NCBI RefSeq assembly: GCF_000208925.1
Contig: NW_001914911.1
Span: 11,146 to 75,145 of the forward strand
Direction of reading: 5' to 3'
Source: Entamoeba histolytica HM-1:IMSS
Lineage: Eukaryota; Evosea; Mastigamoebida; Endamoebidae
DNA: 64,000 nucleotides
Below, in pieces: positions 32,313 to 43,121 of the stretch. Under the pieces are notes generated by a model. It did not search any database. It worked only from the letters and a program-made list of their open reading frames with translations, and was not told the origin of the DNA. A program made the translations under genes and the position numbers. Position 1 is the stretch's first letter. Each line of letters starts with the position of its first letter.

Positions 32313-33647
32313 TTACAAATCAATTGAATCATCTAATTCTAAATCTATTTCATTAGTAGTTGTATTTATTGAATGTATTTCAGATTTTTGAATTAAAACG
32401 TTCATTTTAAAGAGTTGTTCATAATCGTAAATAGTTCCTCTAATTAATTTTTGTTTAGATTCATTAAATAATTTATTACAAGGATGACTTGGTTCAAATA
32501 ATTCTGTCATTTTTTTTGCTTTACCTGATAACATAAGAGATTTCTTCCATTCATAAAATCCTTTAGTTTTACAAAAACCATTAACAAAATCAGTTCCATA
32601 ATCTTGACAATTTGGAATATTTTTTGGTAATGTCTCATTATCAGAAAATATATCAAATGAACACATCATTGATAAAAACTGTATTATATATAATGCACTT
32701 TTCATTAATAACCAATGCTCACTTCCTTCATATGTATGAAGTGATTTATGTTGTCTTATTTTATCAACTAAATATTTAGAAAATTTTTTATCACTTGAAG
32801 TACAAGAAACAATTTTTTGGAGTTGTTTATTATTCCAAATTAATTTTGAATTATCAATATCAATAATAACATCAATATTTTCACTTCGTGTTCTTAATAC
32901 AGAACTACATACAGCTGCCATAAAACCTGTTTGATTTCCAATTATATTATTTAAAGAAACTAATGGAAGAGAGAAAAATAAAGAATTTGTTGAATAGTTT
33001 TTAAAAGGTAATGAAAGTTCTAATAATGGATTTATTACATCAACTCCACAAATTGATAAAATATCAGTAAATGGTGTAATTAATCCAGGCATACAATTTG
33101 CTAATGCATACATCATTAAACTACTTGAATCATTAGTACTTAAAAAAATAGTTTTACTTTCTATTAATAATAGTTTTAATAATGTTGGAAATTCTGATGA
33201 ATATTTATTTAATAATCTTGTTAATGACTGATCTACTCCAAATGCTGTTTCAATTTCAATTGGTGCAGGAGATGGAACAACACTACTAACTAATAAATTA
33301 TATCCTTGAATAAATATTTCTTTTGAAATACCTGGTTGTGTTAAAAAAAATTGACTAATTCTTTGTAATCTCGTTGAAAAATATGTTAAAAATGGAGAAT
33401 TTGTTAAAATAGCTACTGAAATTTTTGATGATAATGAACAACTAATAACTCCTAATGGAATTCCATAAACATCCCTTGACGGATGAAAATGAATTTGTAT
33501 TTGACATGAAGGTACATCTGAACAACTATAAAACGCTAAGTTTTTAATATCATAATTAAATGGATTTGGTAATGAAGGTAATACTAGAAATTTAGAAGTA
33601 TCTTTTTGAATTAAACAAAAATGAAGGAAAGTATTGATGTCAGACAT
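32313..33647 (-). CDS. DENN-domain protein, AVL9/LCHN-like
   Basis: The 444-aa product resembles the upstream/cDENN parts of AVL9-type proteins: YGIPLGVISCSLSSKISVAILTNSP, an FIQGYNLL segment, LLKLLLIESKTIFLSTN followed by ALANCMPGLI (the cDENN strand-helix 'L.e.k.lf.s......+...+pgl'), LPLVSLNNIIG, and GFMAAVCSSVLRTRSENIDVIIDIDNSKLIW matching the 'G.l.GttN.if.....DVLvDid.g' element. DENN proteins act as Rab exchange factors or traffic regulators; AVL9 works in late secretion in yeast. There is no membrane span. The call rests on pattern recognition of weakly conserved motifs and is moderately sure. Confidence 0.68.
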   Translation of the reverse strand: MSDINTFLHFCLIQKDTSKFLVLPSLPNPFNYDIKNLAFYSCSDVPSCQIQIHFHPSRDVYGIPLGVISCSLSSKISVAILTNSPFLTYFSTRLQRISQFFLTQPGISKEIFIQGYNLLVSSVVPSPAPIEIETAFGVDQSLTRLLNKYSSEFPTLLKLLLIESKTIFLSTNDSSSLMMYALANCMPGLITPFTDILSICGVDVINPLLELSLPFKNYSTNSLFFSLPLVSLNNIIGNQTGFMAAVCSSVLRTRSENIDVIIDIDNSKLIWNNKQLQKIVSCTSSDKKFSKYLVDKIRQHKSLHTYEGSEHWLLMKSALYIIQFLSMMCSFDIFSDNETLPKNIPNCQDYGTDFVNGFCKTKGFYEWKKSLMLSGKAKKMTELFEPSHPCNKLFNESKQKLIRGTIYDYEQLFKMNVLIQKSEIHSINTTTNEIDLELDDSIDL

Positions 33648-33839
33648 TTTATTAAAAAGTTAAACTGAATAATAAGAAAACTAAAAATTATTTTAAAAAT
33701 AAAGTTTTTAATTAAAATTTTTTTAAGTTATATATAACGAAAAAAAGAATAATAATAAAATAATTATAAAAAGAGTTATTAAAAAAGAAAAAATAGGGTT
33801 AAAGGAAGAACTGAGAAAACTTGTGATTGACAGTGTATA

Positions 33840-34274
33840 ATGTCTGAGGTTGTTGCTAAGAAAAGAACTTTCAAGAAATTTGAATTACAAGGAAAATCAC
33901 TTGAAGAAATCACTGCCATGCCAGAAGCTGATTTTGTCAAGATGTTAGATGCTAGAGCTAGAAGATCATACAGAAGATCACCAAAATTAAAACATGAAAG
34001 ACTTGTTAAGAAACTCCTCAAAATTAAGAAGGCTACTAAAGAAGGTGAAAAACCAAAACTTGTTAAAACTCACTGCAGAGATAAAATCATTCTTCCAAAT
34101 ATGATTGGTTCAGTTATTGGTGTTTACAATGGTAAATCCTTCACCACTGTCGAAATTAAACCAGAAATGCTTGGACATTATCTTGGAGAATTTTCAATTA
34201 CTTATAAACCAGTTACCCATGGTAGACCAGGTGTAGGAGCTACTCACTCTTCCAAATTTGTCCCATTGAAATAA
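33840..34274 (+). CDS. RPS15: 40S ribosomal protein uS19 (S15)
   Basis: The 144-aa protein is a full-length eukaryotic uS19. Key blocks are FKKFELQGKSLEEI, RARRSYRR, the KTHCRDKIILPNMIGSVIGVYNGKSF core, the GHYLGEFSITYKPVTHGRPGVGATHSSKFVPL C terminus and a basic middle. uS19 sits in the head of the small subunit near the decoding region, and its C-terminal tail reaches the A/P sites. Codon use is biased toward a few favoured codons, as expected for a highly expressed gene. No intron. Confidence 0.97.
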   Translation: MSEVVAKKRTFKKFELQGKSLEEITAMPEADFVKMLDARARRSYRRSPKLKHERLVKKLLKIKKATKEGEKPKLVKTHCRDKIILPNMIGSVIGVYNGKSFTTVEIKPEMLGHYLGEFSITYKPVTHGRPGVGATHSSKFVPLK

Positions 34275-34640
34275 ATTTGGTTTTGCTTTTTTAGAATAAA
34301 AATGGTTTTATTATTTTTATGGTTATTACAAAAATTTAAGTTCTGTATTTTTTTTATAACTTTTTTTTGTATTTATTCTTTTGATATTAATTACTTCTTT
34401 GTTATTTGTGTGTTTGTCTTATTTATTCATTCTGTTGTTAATTTCTTTTCTTTAGACTAACATAAATTCGATGGTTATTCTTATTGTTAAACATTTTCTG
34501 TACTTATAATTTGGGTGAAAATACTACGTTAATATGAAATAATCATCTCAAAAAATTTTGTTATTTATTTGTTTATAAATCGAAGGTATCATGTCTGAAA
34601 CACCACACAAATATTAATACAATTCAAGTTTCTACTCTCC
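34275..34640. other. Intergenic region before repeat copy 2
   Basis: About 366 bases after uS19 hold no supported gene. A short ATG frame of eight codons at 34591 ends at once. Confidence 0.5.
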
Positions 34641-35096
34641 AAGTTATTATCTGGTTATGACGGTGTATTTGAATTAGAAATGTATTAGGTAAAGTTGCAA
34701 AGGGTGGAGCATGATATTATGATAGAATATTACATGGTGTAATATAAGCATCTACTAAAGTGTGGGTAAGACTAAAAGAAAATTAAACATAATAATATAA
34801 TGGGAATGAAATAGTCTTTTCTCTCATTCATAAAATAAAGATAAAATGAAAAAGAAAATGTTTAAAATTAAGACAGAAAATAAACAAAAGGATAAAAAGA
34901 AGAAATAAGCAGAAGAAGGATGAGAAGACATTAATAAGAAGAAATAAAAGAAAGAAGTGATTTTCTCATTTTTCAAGAAAAACATAAATGATAAGTTAAA
35001 CAAAAAGATTACTCTTTTTAAACCAAGTCCAGGGATTAATCTCCAATAAACTAGGAAGAATAAATGAAAAATCTATTACCATTTAATTAACTAATT
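34641..35096. repeat. 456-bp dispersed repeat, copy 2 (SINE-like)
   Basis: Collinear with 10702-11157 at a constant offset, with substitutions only (for example near 34694, 34970 and 35025-35040 in this copy). Both copies have the same orientation and lie downstream of rightward genes. The second half is a run of A/G-rich sequence with repeated AAGAAGAAATAA. No reading frame longer than a few dozen codons is open in it. Class as for copy 1. Confidence 0.8.
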
Positions 35097-35260
35097 TATT
35101 ATTCTATTGTAATTTGAATCATTTCAAAAAACAAATAATAATGTTATATGGATATATTTTCATAAAAAAACAAAATACAAAAACACAAAAAAGTGAAAAT
35201 GATTATAAAATGTTATATAGAAGCAAAACTTTTTGAAAATGAATAAACTAAAAAAAAATA

Positions 35261-36270
35261 ATGGATATTTTAACTGAAGATGCTATTCGAGGAGCAAGAA
35301 GTATAATTGCCTTATATAACAGTATTGTTGGATATACAAATGAAGAAGAAAAGAAAGAAGATGAAAAAGAAGAAACAGAATCAAAAGAAATAATAAAAAA
35401 AGAAGAGAAAAAAGAACAAGAAATAAGTAAACCACCAACGTTAATAAAACTAGAAAAAATACTTTCAAAAGAATATATTGATATTAAACAATTAAAAGAT
35501 ATTTGTTGGGTAGGATGTCCTTCAGAATATAGAAGAGAAGTATGGAAAATATTATTACAATGTCATCCTTTAGATCAAAGTAAAAAGGAAAATTTTATTA
35601 GTAAAAGAATTGAGAAATATGAATTTATTCAAACAAAGTTTGGTGAAGAACGAAATGTAGAACAAATATCAAAGGATTTACTCAGAACTTCTGAAGATTT
35701 AAATGATGTAAGAGAATCAATGAAAAGAATTCTTTCATTATGGGCAGCTCGTCATCCAGCAAGTGGATATGTACAAGGTATTCATGATATTCTTATTCCA
35801 ATTATTAGAGTGTATTATGATAAAAAAGAAAATAAATATATTAAACCAACTCTTGAACAAGAAGCTGATGCTTTTGATTCCTTAACATTTGTATTAGAAA
35901 GTGTCCAAACGTTTTATACTTGTCAACAACCTCGAATATTTGAACTTTTAAAACAATTAGAATTACTTATTAAAAAAATTAATCCATCTTTATCAAATCA
36001 TCTTGAAGCTATTGATGTTCATACTTTAAATTATGCTTTTCGGTGGTTTAATTGTTTTTTATTAAGAGAATTTTCTCCAGAACAAGGAATACGTTTATTT
36101 GATACACTTATTTCTGATCAAAAAGGTTTTGCTGAACTTCCCCTTTTCTTATGTGTAGCACTAATAAATAAATATTCATCAGAACTTCAACAAAAAGACT
36201 TTGGAGAAGCAATTATTTTTCTTCAAAATTTACCAACAAGTAATTGGACTAATGAAGAGATGGATACATT
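35261..36270 (+). CDS. TBC-domain Rab GTPase-activating protein (partial, 3' end in assembly gap)
   Basis: About 336 codons are readable before the run of N. After a Glu/Lys-rich N-terminal segment (residues 28-60) a TBC domain begins near 75: GCPSEYRREVWKILL (RxxxW), ISKDLLR (IxxDxxR, catalytic arginine finger) and PASGYVQGIHDIL (YxQ, catalytic glutamine). The rest, including LNYAFRWFNCFLLREF and LQNLPTSNWTNEEMDT, matches TBC1D22/Gyp1-type GAPs, in which only a short C-terminal tail follows this point. These proteins stimulate GTP hydrolysis by Rabs in Golgi or endosomal traffic. The stop codon is not in the readable sequence. Confidence 0.9.
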
Positions 36271-36370
36271 NNNNNNNNNNNNNNNNNNNNNNNNNNNNNN
36301 NNNNNNNNNNNNNNNNNNNNNNNNNNNNNNNNNNNNNNNNNNNNNNNNNNNNNNNNNNNNNNNNNNNNNN
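36271..36370. other. Assembly gap (100 N)
   Basis: Exactly 100 consecutive N. A round number usually marks a gap of unknown true length. It hides the end of the TBC gene and the start of the next frame, so reading across it is unsafe. Confidence 0.95.
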
Positions 36371-36371
36371 A

Positions 36372-36950
36372 CAAAACTCTTTAAGAGATATTCAAACTTC
36401 TGCTTTACAAACTGAAATAATAGAAGATGAAATTGGAAAACGTTGGTTACAAAATGTACGTATAATTTCAACTGCACTTCTTCAAGCTCCTTCTGATTTT
36501 CAAATTACAGTTGAAGAATATATTAATCCAATGAATGGGATAATTAAAATTCCTGATCCATTTATAATTACAAATGATAATATTTATGAATTTAATTCAA
36601 AAATTAGAAAAGTTATGGGAAAAGCAATGGAATTAGTTGAAAAAGTTCAACAATTATTATTTAATGTTCCTCCTCAAATACTTAATGAAATTTTTGAATT
36701 AAAAGTAGAAACACAAAATTGTATAGATTCTGTAATGTATAACAAAATAACATTAGATAGAGACTCTATTGATATAAGAATGCTTTGTTATAGAACTATT
36801 ACTGATGTTGATATTATACTAAGTGATAAATTAATGCCACTCTTAGGAAAAAGTGCTGTTGTTTCTTCATTAGGAAGAATTAAACAAATGTTTTGGATGC
36901 CATATAATGATAATGGAAACTTTATGAGAATGGAAGAAGTTTTTAATTAA
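36372..36950 (+). CDS. Partial helical protein of unknown function (5' end in gap)
   Basis: About 192 codons from the gap to a stop at 36950. The sequence (SALQTEIIEDEIGKRWLQNV, EYINPMNGIIKIPDPF, YEFNSKIRKVMGKAMELVEKVQQLLF and further helices) is not part of a TBC domain. Either a second gene begins inside the gap, or the TBC protein has an unusual C-terminal extension. I do not recognise the family. No signal peptide or membrane span is seen in the readable part. Confidence 0.6.
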   Translation, partial: QNSLRDIQTSALQTEIIEDEIGKRWLQNVRIISTALLQAPSDFQITVEEYINPMNGIIKIPDPFIITNDNIYEFNSKIRKVMGKAMELVEKVQQLLFNVPPQILNEIFELKVETQNCIDSVMYNKITLDRDSIDIRMLCYRTITDVDIILSDKLMPLLGKSAVVSSLGRIKQMFWMPYNDNGNFMRMEEVFN

Positions 36951-36977
36951 ATTTCAATTGATCATATTTTTCTTTTG

Positions 36978-38094
36978 CTAATAATCACAGTAAATAATAT
37001 CTCCAGGAAGTGGAATTTTTCTTTTATCTGCAGTAAGTAATTCTAGTCCAACGCTTTGTCCAATTTCTTGAAAAGTAGTTGGTGGAATTGAAAGACATAA
37101 ATCTCCATTAATAAATTCACTTTTAATTTTCTTTTGTTTACAAAATGCTTCAATTCCTGATGCAATTCCAATACCTTTAATTTTAATTATTCCACCATTT
37201 ATTGGAACAACACTACAATTTATTGAATTAATAATTGGTAATGGTAATGGTTTGTTCATTCTTTTTTCAGTTTTCTATCAATTCATTAATTTAATTCATT
37301 ATTAAATATGGTTTAGAATATAATAATATAACAAACTTCAATTTCTCCAATTAAATAAAATCCAAATGTTCCATTAAAATAAGAAAGTGCTCTTAAAATA
37401 TTTGATGCAATAACTGCATCAGATTTTGAATCAAATTGATGTTTTTCAGTTTTTATTTTATCAATTAGTCTTTGCATTTCTTTTATTGTTTTTAAACCAT
37501 TATGACATAATTCAATTATCTCATTTTTATCATGTGCATTATTTAACATCTTTTTAACTGTAATGGTTTTTTGAGCAGCATTAACTACATCATCTCTTAA
37601 TTTTATATTGTAATGACTTTGTGAAAGAACTTGAATAAGTAACTTTCTTTCTTTCATTGAATCAAATACTGCCATACAATTCTTACATAAAATAATTTCT
37701 ATTTTGTAATTAAATACTTTTATTCTCATAATTATTGTACAAACAAACTTATTTTTTCTTTACCTTGAATTTCTTCTTCTTTTTCTTTTTGAACTTCAAT
37801 TGAAATTTCTTTTAAACATTTAAAACATGTCTTTTCTTTACAACATTCACACAATTTACCAAATATTCCATGTTCATGACATGATCTACATGTACCATAT
37901 TTTATTGATTCTTTTATTTCAAAATGATTTTTCTCACATTGTTTTAGTAGTAATTCAATATTGTTTACTTTGTTATGATATTTATCTATACACTTATTTC
38001 TTTTTTCTTTGTAATAAAGTGTTAAATCCCTTGATGGTTGTGGATAATTATTTGGATGAACTTCTGGAAAAAGGGGAAATTCTACTATTTTCAT
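36978..38094 (-). CDS. FYVE-like zinc-finger protein with TIG-like C terminus, three exons
   Basis: Exons 38094-37749, 37698-37337 and 37274-36978 join over introns of 50 and 62 bases, both GTTTGTT...TAG, giving 334 aa in one frame. What look like three separate small frames are thus one gene. Residues 69-122 have four CxxC pairs (CRSC, CECC, CFKC, CKNC); the last lies beyond the first intron, so the cross-brace zinc site exists only after splicing. Spacing resembles FYVE/Rabenosyn fingers, but the basic RRHHCR signature of PI3P binders is missing. A helical middle follows. The C-terminal 80 residues (PINGGIIKIKGIGI...LCLSIPP...YCDY) suggest a TIG/Ig-like beta sandwich. A role in membrane traffic is a guess from the finger type. 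Confidence 0.78.
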
Positions 38095-39985
38095 AAATGC
38101 TGTTTTAAAGATTTTTCTAACTTTTTAAATATTTCTTTTTATAACAAAAAATAGATAACCAATCAGTTATAATTTTTTTTTATTAATTTGTTCTTATTTT
38201 TGAAAATTAGGAAGTAACAATAACTTTGATGTATTAATATTTCTTGTTATTTTGTATTATTTTTATTTTAAACTTTAACCAAAATCACCATTCTAACTCA
38301 TCCTTTTTTCTTCATTTCAATAAAATCTGAACAAAATTTTTAATAACTTTATTTGCTTTGGGTTTATACAAATGAATTGATGAAATAATGAAAGAAGTAA
38401 TAACTGAAAAACGAAGTGATAGGTATATAATAATAAAGATAAGGAATATAAAAGAATAACACATGAAAAAACAATAATATGTTACACACAAAAAAAGAAA
38501 ATATTAAAGATATTAAAAAGAATAAAGAATAAAAAGATTAGACAACAAGGTGTCAAAAGAGAGAAAAAGGAGTTAAAAGAAGAATTATTTTTATACTCAA
38601 AGAATAATATAACGAAAGAAAAGAATTATTTAAATAATATCTTCTGAATGTAATTATGAAATTGTTTACAAGAAGTATCAAGAATAACACTAAAGAAGAA
38701 TTAAAATATAATAAATTCATATTAAATAATATATAAAGTCATTTTTTTTAACATTAAAATATTTTATAATTCACTGAGACATAACTATTTGATATAGTAC
38801 GATGATATAAGATATTATCTCGAGTTAGAATAATGAGAATAGAATGGATAGAAAATTCTACTAGATAATGTTTGAATAAAAAAACAGTAAATCTAACACT
38901 AAAATACTTCAAAAAGACTTATTATCATTTATTCTTATCTAATAATTTAATATTATATATGATGTTCTTAAAAGAATAAGTATAGTTTGTTTGAAATCAA
39001 AACTATTTAATACGAATAATTTAAATTCAAGAGTTGAATTGAATATACACATTAAAAAATATAGAGACATAACCCAACAGGAAGAAAGGTTATTTTGAAA
39101 AAAATATTTAATTAAGTGTATCAAAATATAAATAAGACAAAAATACCAGTGATGGTCATCCATATAATTATTTAAATCCATTTTAGTTAAGTAAACATAT
39201 TAATTAAATATATTTTGAAAAAATACAAGAGAGGATTGAATTAAGAAACAATTAGTTAATGAAAATAAGAGGAATTATCATTGATCTAATAAATACAGAA
39301 TTGATATGGTTCATAACTATGAAATATTATGGTATGGAAATTATTGAAAAAAAAAGTATTTGAGTTAATTTCATTTGAAATAGAACATTGGGTACTACTT
39401 TTTATTTTTTTTTTAGGAATAACTTTTCTTCCTTTAAATTAACTTTTTTTTAAATCCTTTCATTAGTTGTGGTTCAAACAGTTTATAACTACTATTGACT
39501 CATATACAATTAAACAAACTATGAGAGCTAATTGTTTATAATACTATCATTAATTTTCTTATATTTGTTGAGTTAATATGATAAATTTAATTACTCTAAG
39601 TTATTTTCATAATTATTTGGTTAAAAAAAATAACAAATTTTAACAAAAGAAAAGTTAATTCATAAGTAATAATGCGGATATTATTTTAAAATTGAATTAA
39701 AAAAAAAGAACTGAGATTCTTCTTTTTTTAGTCTTTTTTTTATTTAATATAGTTTTTACTTAATATTCTTCTATTTAATTATATTTTTTAGTTCATCAAA
39801 ATCATTTCACTTTTAGAAAATCATATTTTTTTTACTCAAAAACAAAAACATAATTATAGCAGGAAAAAACTTTAAAAAAGTCAATTGAAAATTATTTGCT
39901 ACGAAAAGAAAAATATTTTTAGATAATAAACAAAATCCATCCAGTACTAAAAAAACAATACTTTTTTAAACTAAAAAAAATTGTA
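38095..39985. other. 1.9-kb gene-free stretch, partly decayed coding-like
   Basis: No intact gene is visible. Between about 38380 and 39360 the + strand is purine-rich and its short open pieces are Lys/Glu/Ile/Asn-rich (for example around 38540-38640), like the broken LINE at 2.2-3.7 kb. One piece near 38790 reads YDDIRYYLELE, reminiscent of an RT YxDD box, but it is flanked by stops. I regard this as possible retroelement debris; certainty is low. From 39700 onward A/T-rich promoter-like sequence leads into the TMK at 39986. Confidence 0.4.
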
Positions 39986-42900
39986 ATGAAGATATTACTA
40001 TTGTTGATCATAATTACTTTATGTTTTTCTACATTTTGTAATAATGTTGGATGTGGTCAATGTGAAACTGAAGTATGTATAACATGTAAAATAGGATATG
40101 ACGATAATGATGATAGTTGTGAAAAATGTGATTATTATATTTCATCAAAAAAGGTTGACCAATTAACAAACCCAGTTTATTTAAATATTGAAGACCAATG
40201 TATTGACATTTCTAATAAAATTCAAGGAAATGAGTTTAATAGAATGCCAGTAAATTCAAGTGAGTGTACGTTAGACTTCTCTGAGAAATTTTTTTCATTT
40301 GATATGTCTGAAGTAACTCCTTCTATTCCACCTTGTATTAATACATCCCAAATTAATGACTATCTGTTTGGAAAGTGGACTTCAATTACTCTTACTGAAG
40401 GTACTCAAATGAGTATTTATAATATTAAAATACTTGACTCAAATCAACAAATTGTAAATAAGGAAATTTCAATGCAAGTCAGTAATATTGTTAACGGACA
40501 AATGAATTGTTTAGCTTCATCAATTGTTTCAAATGATGAACCATTCTCAGTCTTTTTAAATTCAAATACATTTATTCTATTTATTGGATTATTAAACGGA
40601 GTCAATTATACTATTTCATTCAATGCAAAGGCATCTGTAAATTCAGATATATTTCATACTTCATTACTCATTGATGGAAATGACTATATTGATTTTATTG
40701 ATTACACTGATAATTATACTTCATTTGGTAAACCACAAACAATGGTTGTTGGTGAAAAAGATATTGTTATTTATCAAATGAAATGTTCTCCAATAATAAG
40801 AAAAGGTATATTTTTCTCCGTAAAAACAGTCCCATATCATACTCTTATTCTTGATACTAAGTTATCTAGTTCTTTTCATTATGTTGAAGAAATTAATATT
40901 AATACATTTTCGTGTAAACAACTTCATATTGGTAAAAAAGGTGGTTTAACTACAACTGAAGGTTCTTCATACGGTGTTTTATTCAAAGTATATTCAGAAA
41001 AAGAAGAATTAAGACATTTTTTTATGTCAATTGAAAATGAACCATTAACTCTTAGAATTCAAACGTCATGTGTTAACAAATGTAACCAAGATAATGGGCA
41101 TGGTCAATGTGTTATTTCTGAGTTTAAATGTGTTTGTAATGAAGGATATGGTTTTGAAGATTGTAGTAGATTGTGTTATTATGACGGTAAGTTTAATACC
41201 ACTCAAGAAAATCCTTGTTATTTAGGAACTTCTGGATGTGATAAACATTGTAAGTGTAAAGAAGGGTATAGTTATCAAAACCATTATTGTATTAGTAAAG
41301 AATGTTTAAATTTAGGTATAGGCAGTTGTAATAGAAATAATAAACATTGTTTGATGAATTGTGAATGTGAAGATGGTTATGAACCTACTCAACATAAGAT
41401 GTGTAAATTAAAAACTTGTGGCAATAAACAAAAAAATGAATTTGAGGAATGTGATGGTGGACTTAATTGTAATGATTTTTGTGAGTGTATTGATGGGTTT
41501 ACAACTGACCCAAATGATCCATTAAGTTGTAAAGAAACAGGTATATTGTGGTGGCATATCTTATTAATTATTATTGGAAGTGTTTGGATTATCTTTATAT
41601 TGATGATTGGAATATTTTTAATCGTCAATGCATTTAGAAAAAGGAAAGGTTTTGATCCTAAAGTATTTTTAGTAGAACAACCAAATATGTTTTTAAATAT
41701 ATCTAATTCTAGTGTTATTAACCCGATAGAAGTTGATAAAAAACTTCCATTTACAACGAGTTGTGTTGATTTGACATTTGGAGATAGTGAATTTATTAGT
41801 ATTGGAAAGACATATTTCAATCAAGTAGTATTTAAAAACAAAAGAGATAAATATATGCTTGTCATTATTCATTTGCCTAAATCACCTAAATATGTATTTC
41901 ATACAGAACCAGAATATCTAATTATTTCACCTAAAAGAAAAGCTACAATAACGATTTATCTTACATTGTTTTGTACTATTAAACTTCATGGAATGAAAAT
42001 ACCAAGTACAGTTTATTTTTCACAAAGAAAAGTGAATTTAGAAGATATTATTAATAATCTTAGAAATCAAACAGAAGAAACATATTCAAAAGAAGATAGA
42101 GATAAACATAATTTGATGACACAAGGAAAAAAAATTAAATATAGATTTAATTTTACACTTAAAATCGAAGCATCAGCATCTACAGATATTGATATGGATG
42201 AAATTAGAATGATTGAAACACCAATTGGAGAAGGAACATATTCTACTGTATATTTAGGAAGTTATCGAGGTATTTTTGTTGCAATTAAAACATTTAAAAT
42301 GAGTTTTACAGATGAAGAAGAACGAGAAATAATGATAAAAGATATTAAAGCAGAATGTAATTTAATGAAAAGACTAAGAAATCCATATATCATTGGATAT
42401 ATTGGGTCAGTAACATATATTCCAGAAATTAGTTTAATTATGCCATATGCAATGTTTGATTCATTAAACCATTATTGTCGTCCACCACCTGATGGGATTA
42501 AATTATCATATAAATTTAAAATGAGAATATTAAAAGATGTTGCAAAAGGAATGAGTTTTTTACATGAAAATTCTATTATGCATCTTGACTTAAAACCAGA
42601 TAATATCTTGTTAAGTTCATTATCATTATCTTCTGATTCAGTTGCTAAAATAACAGATTTTGGAACTTCAAGAATTAAAAGAAATTCTGATAAAGGACTT
42701 GGAACACCATTATATCTTGCACCCGAAACATATGAAGATCATTATTTATATGCAAGTGATGTTTATTCATATGCAATTACTTCATGGGAATTAATTTGTG
42801 AAGAAGAACCATTTTGTGATTTCCAAGATTTATTTTCAATTAAATCACATGTTCTTGCAGGATATAGACTTCCATTTCCTGATTTTATAAGTCCAAAAAT

Positions 42901-43099
42901 GAAAAATGTTATAATGAAATGTTGGGAACAAGAACCAAATCAACGACCTAACTTTGGAGTTGTTTCTACATGGATGTTAGAAATTGTAAATGAAACACCA
43001 AATATTAGTCATCCACAAGATGATACTGTTGATAATGAAATATTATCAAATTTAATTGAAGAAAAGAAACACTTGATGGAACAAGTAATGTTTGATTAA
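39986..43099 (+). CDS. Transmembrane receptor-like kinase with HLD catalytic loop (TMK)
   Basis: The 1037-aa single-exon protein begins with a signal peptide (ILLLLIIITLCFSTFC). The ectodomain has a Cys cluster at the start, a Cys-poor stretch (about 60-345), and EGF-like Cys units (CNEGYGFEDCSRLC, CKEGYSYQNHYC, CGNKQKNEFEECDGG) before a membrane span at about 519-550. An MSP/Ig-like segment precedes the kinase domain from about 735: GEGTYS, VAIKTF, a conserved C-helix Glu, DFGTS and LAPET are present. The catalytic loop reads MHLDLKPDN, so the HRD arginine is Leu while Asp and Asn remain. Activity independent of activation-loop phosphorylation is a possible consequence, not shown. Unlike the tandem pair at 15-25 kb it has no intron in its signal peptide. 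Confidence 0.9.
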   Translation: MKILLLLIIITLCFSTFCNNVGCGQCETEVCITCKIGYDDNDDSCEKCDYYISSKKVDQLTNPVYLNIEDQCIDISNKIQGNEFNRMPVNSSECTLDFSEKFFSFDMSEVTPSIPPCINTSQINDYLFGKWTSITLTEGTQMSIYNIKILDSNQQIVNKEISMQVSNIVNGQMNCLASSIVSNDEPFSVFLNSNTFILFIGLLNGVNYTISFNAKASVNSDIFHTSLLIDGNDYIDFIDYTDNYTSFGKPQTMVVGEKDIVIYQMKCSPIIRKGIFFSVKTVPYHTLILDTKLSSSFHYVEEININTFSCKQLHIGKKGGLTTTEGSSYGVLFKVYSEKEELRHFFMSIENEPLTLRIQTSCVNKCNQDNGHGQCVISEFKCVCNEGYGFEDCSRLCYYDGKFNTTQENPCYLGTSGCDKHCKCKEGYSYQNHYCISKECLNLGIGSCNRNNKHCLMNCECEDGYEPTQHKMCKLKTCGNKQKNEFEECDGGLNCNDFCECIDGFTTDPNDPLSCKETGILWWHILLIIIGSVWIIFILMIGIFLIVNAFRKRKGFDPKVFLVEQPNMFLNISNSSVINPIEVDKKLPFTTSCVDLTFGDSEFISIGKTYFNQVVFKNKRDKYMLVIIHLPKSPKYVFHTEPEYLIISPKRKATITIYLTLFCTIKLHGMKIPSTVYFSQRKVNLEDIINNLRNQTEETYSKEDRDKHNLMTQGKKIKYRFNFTLKIEASASTDIDMDEIRMIETPIGEGTYSTVYLGSYRGIFVAIKTFKMSFTDEEEREIMIKDIKAECNLMKRLRNPYIIGYIGSVTYIPEISLIMPYAMFDSLNHYCRPPPDGIKLSYKFKMRILKDVAKGMSFLHENSIMHLDLKPDNILLSSLSLSSDSVAKITDFGTSRIKRNSDKGLGTPLYLAPETYEDHYLYASDVYSYAITSWELICEEEPFCDFQDLFSIKSHVLAGYRLPFPDFISPKMKNVIMKCWEQEPNQRPNFGVVSTWMLEIVNETPNISHPQDDTVDNEILSNLIEEKKHLMEQVMFD

Positions 43100-43121
43100 A
43101 ATCTAATTTATTCAATTAATA

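Noticed and set aside
34591..34617. Eight-codon frame MSETPHKY that looks like a gene start
   Set aside because: It stops at once, has no splice donor, and precedes a repeat; it may be a truncated gene start but there is too little to support a feature.
35283..35468. Minus-strand Leu/Phe-rich frame over the TBC gene start
   Set aside because: It is the antisense shadow of the Glu/Lys-rich N terminus of the TBC protein.
38939..39181. Minus-strand frame containing YMDD, like an RT active site
   Set aside because: Flanking residues do not fit RT motif C or any neighbouring RT motif on that strand; a four-residue match in A/T-rich DNA is weak.
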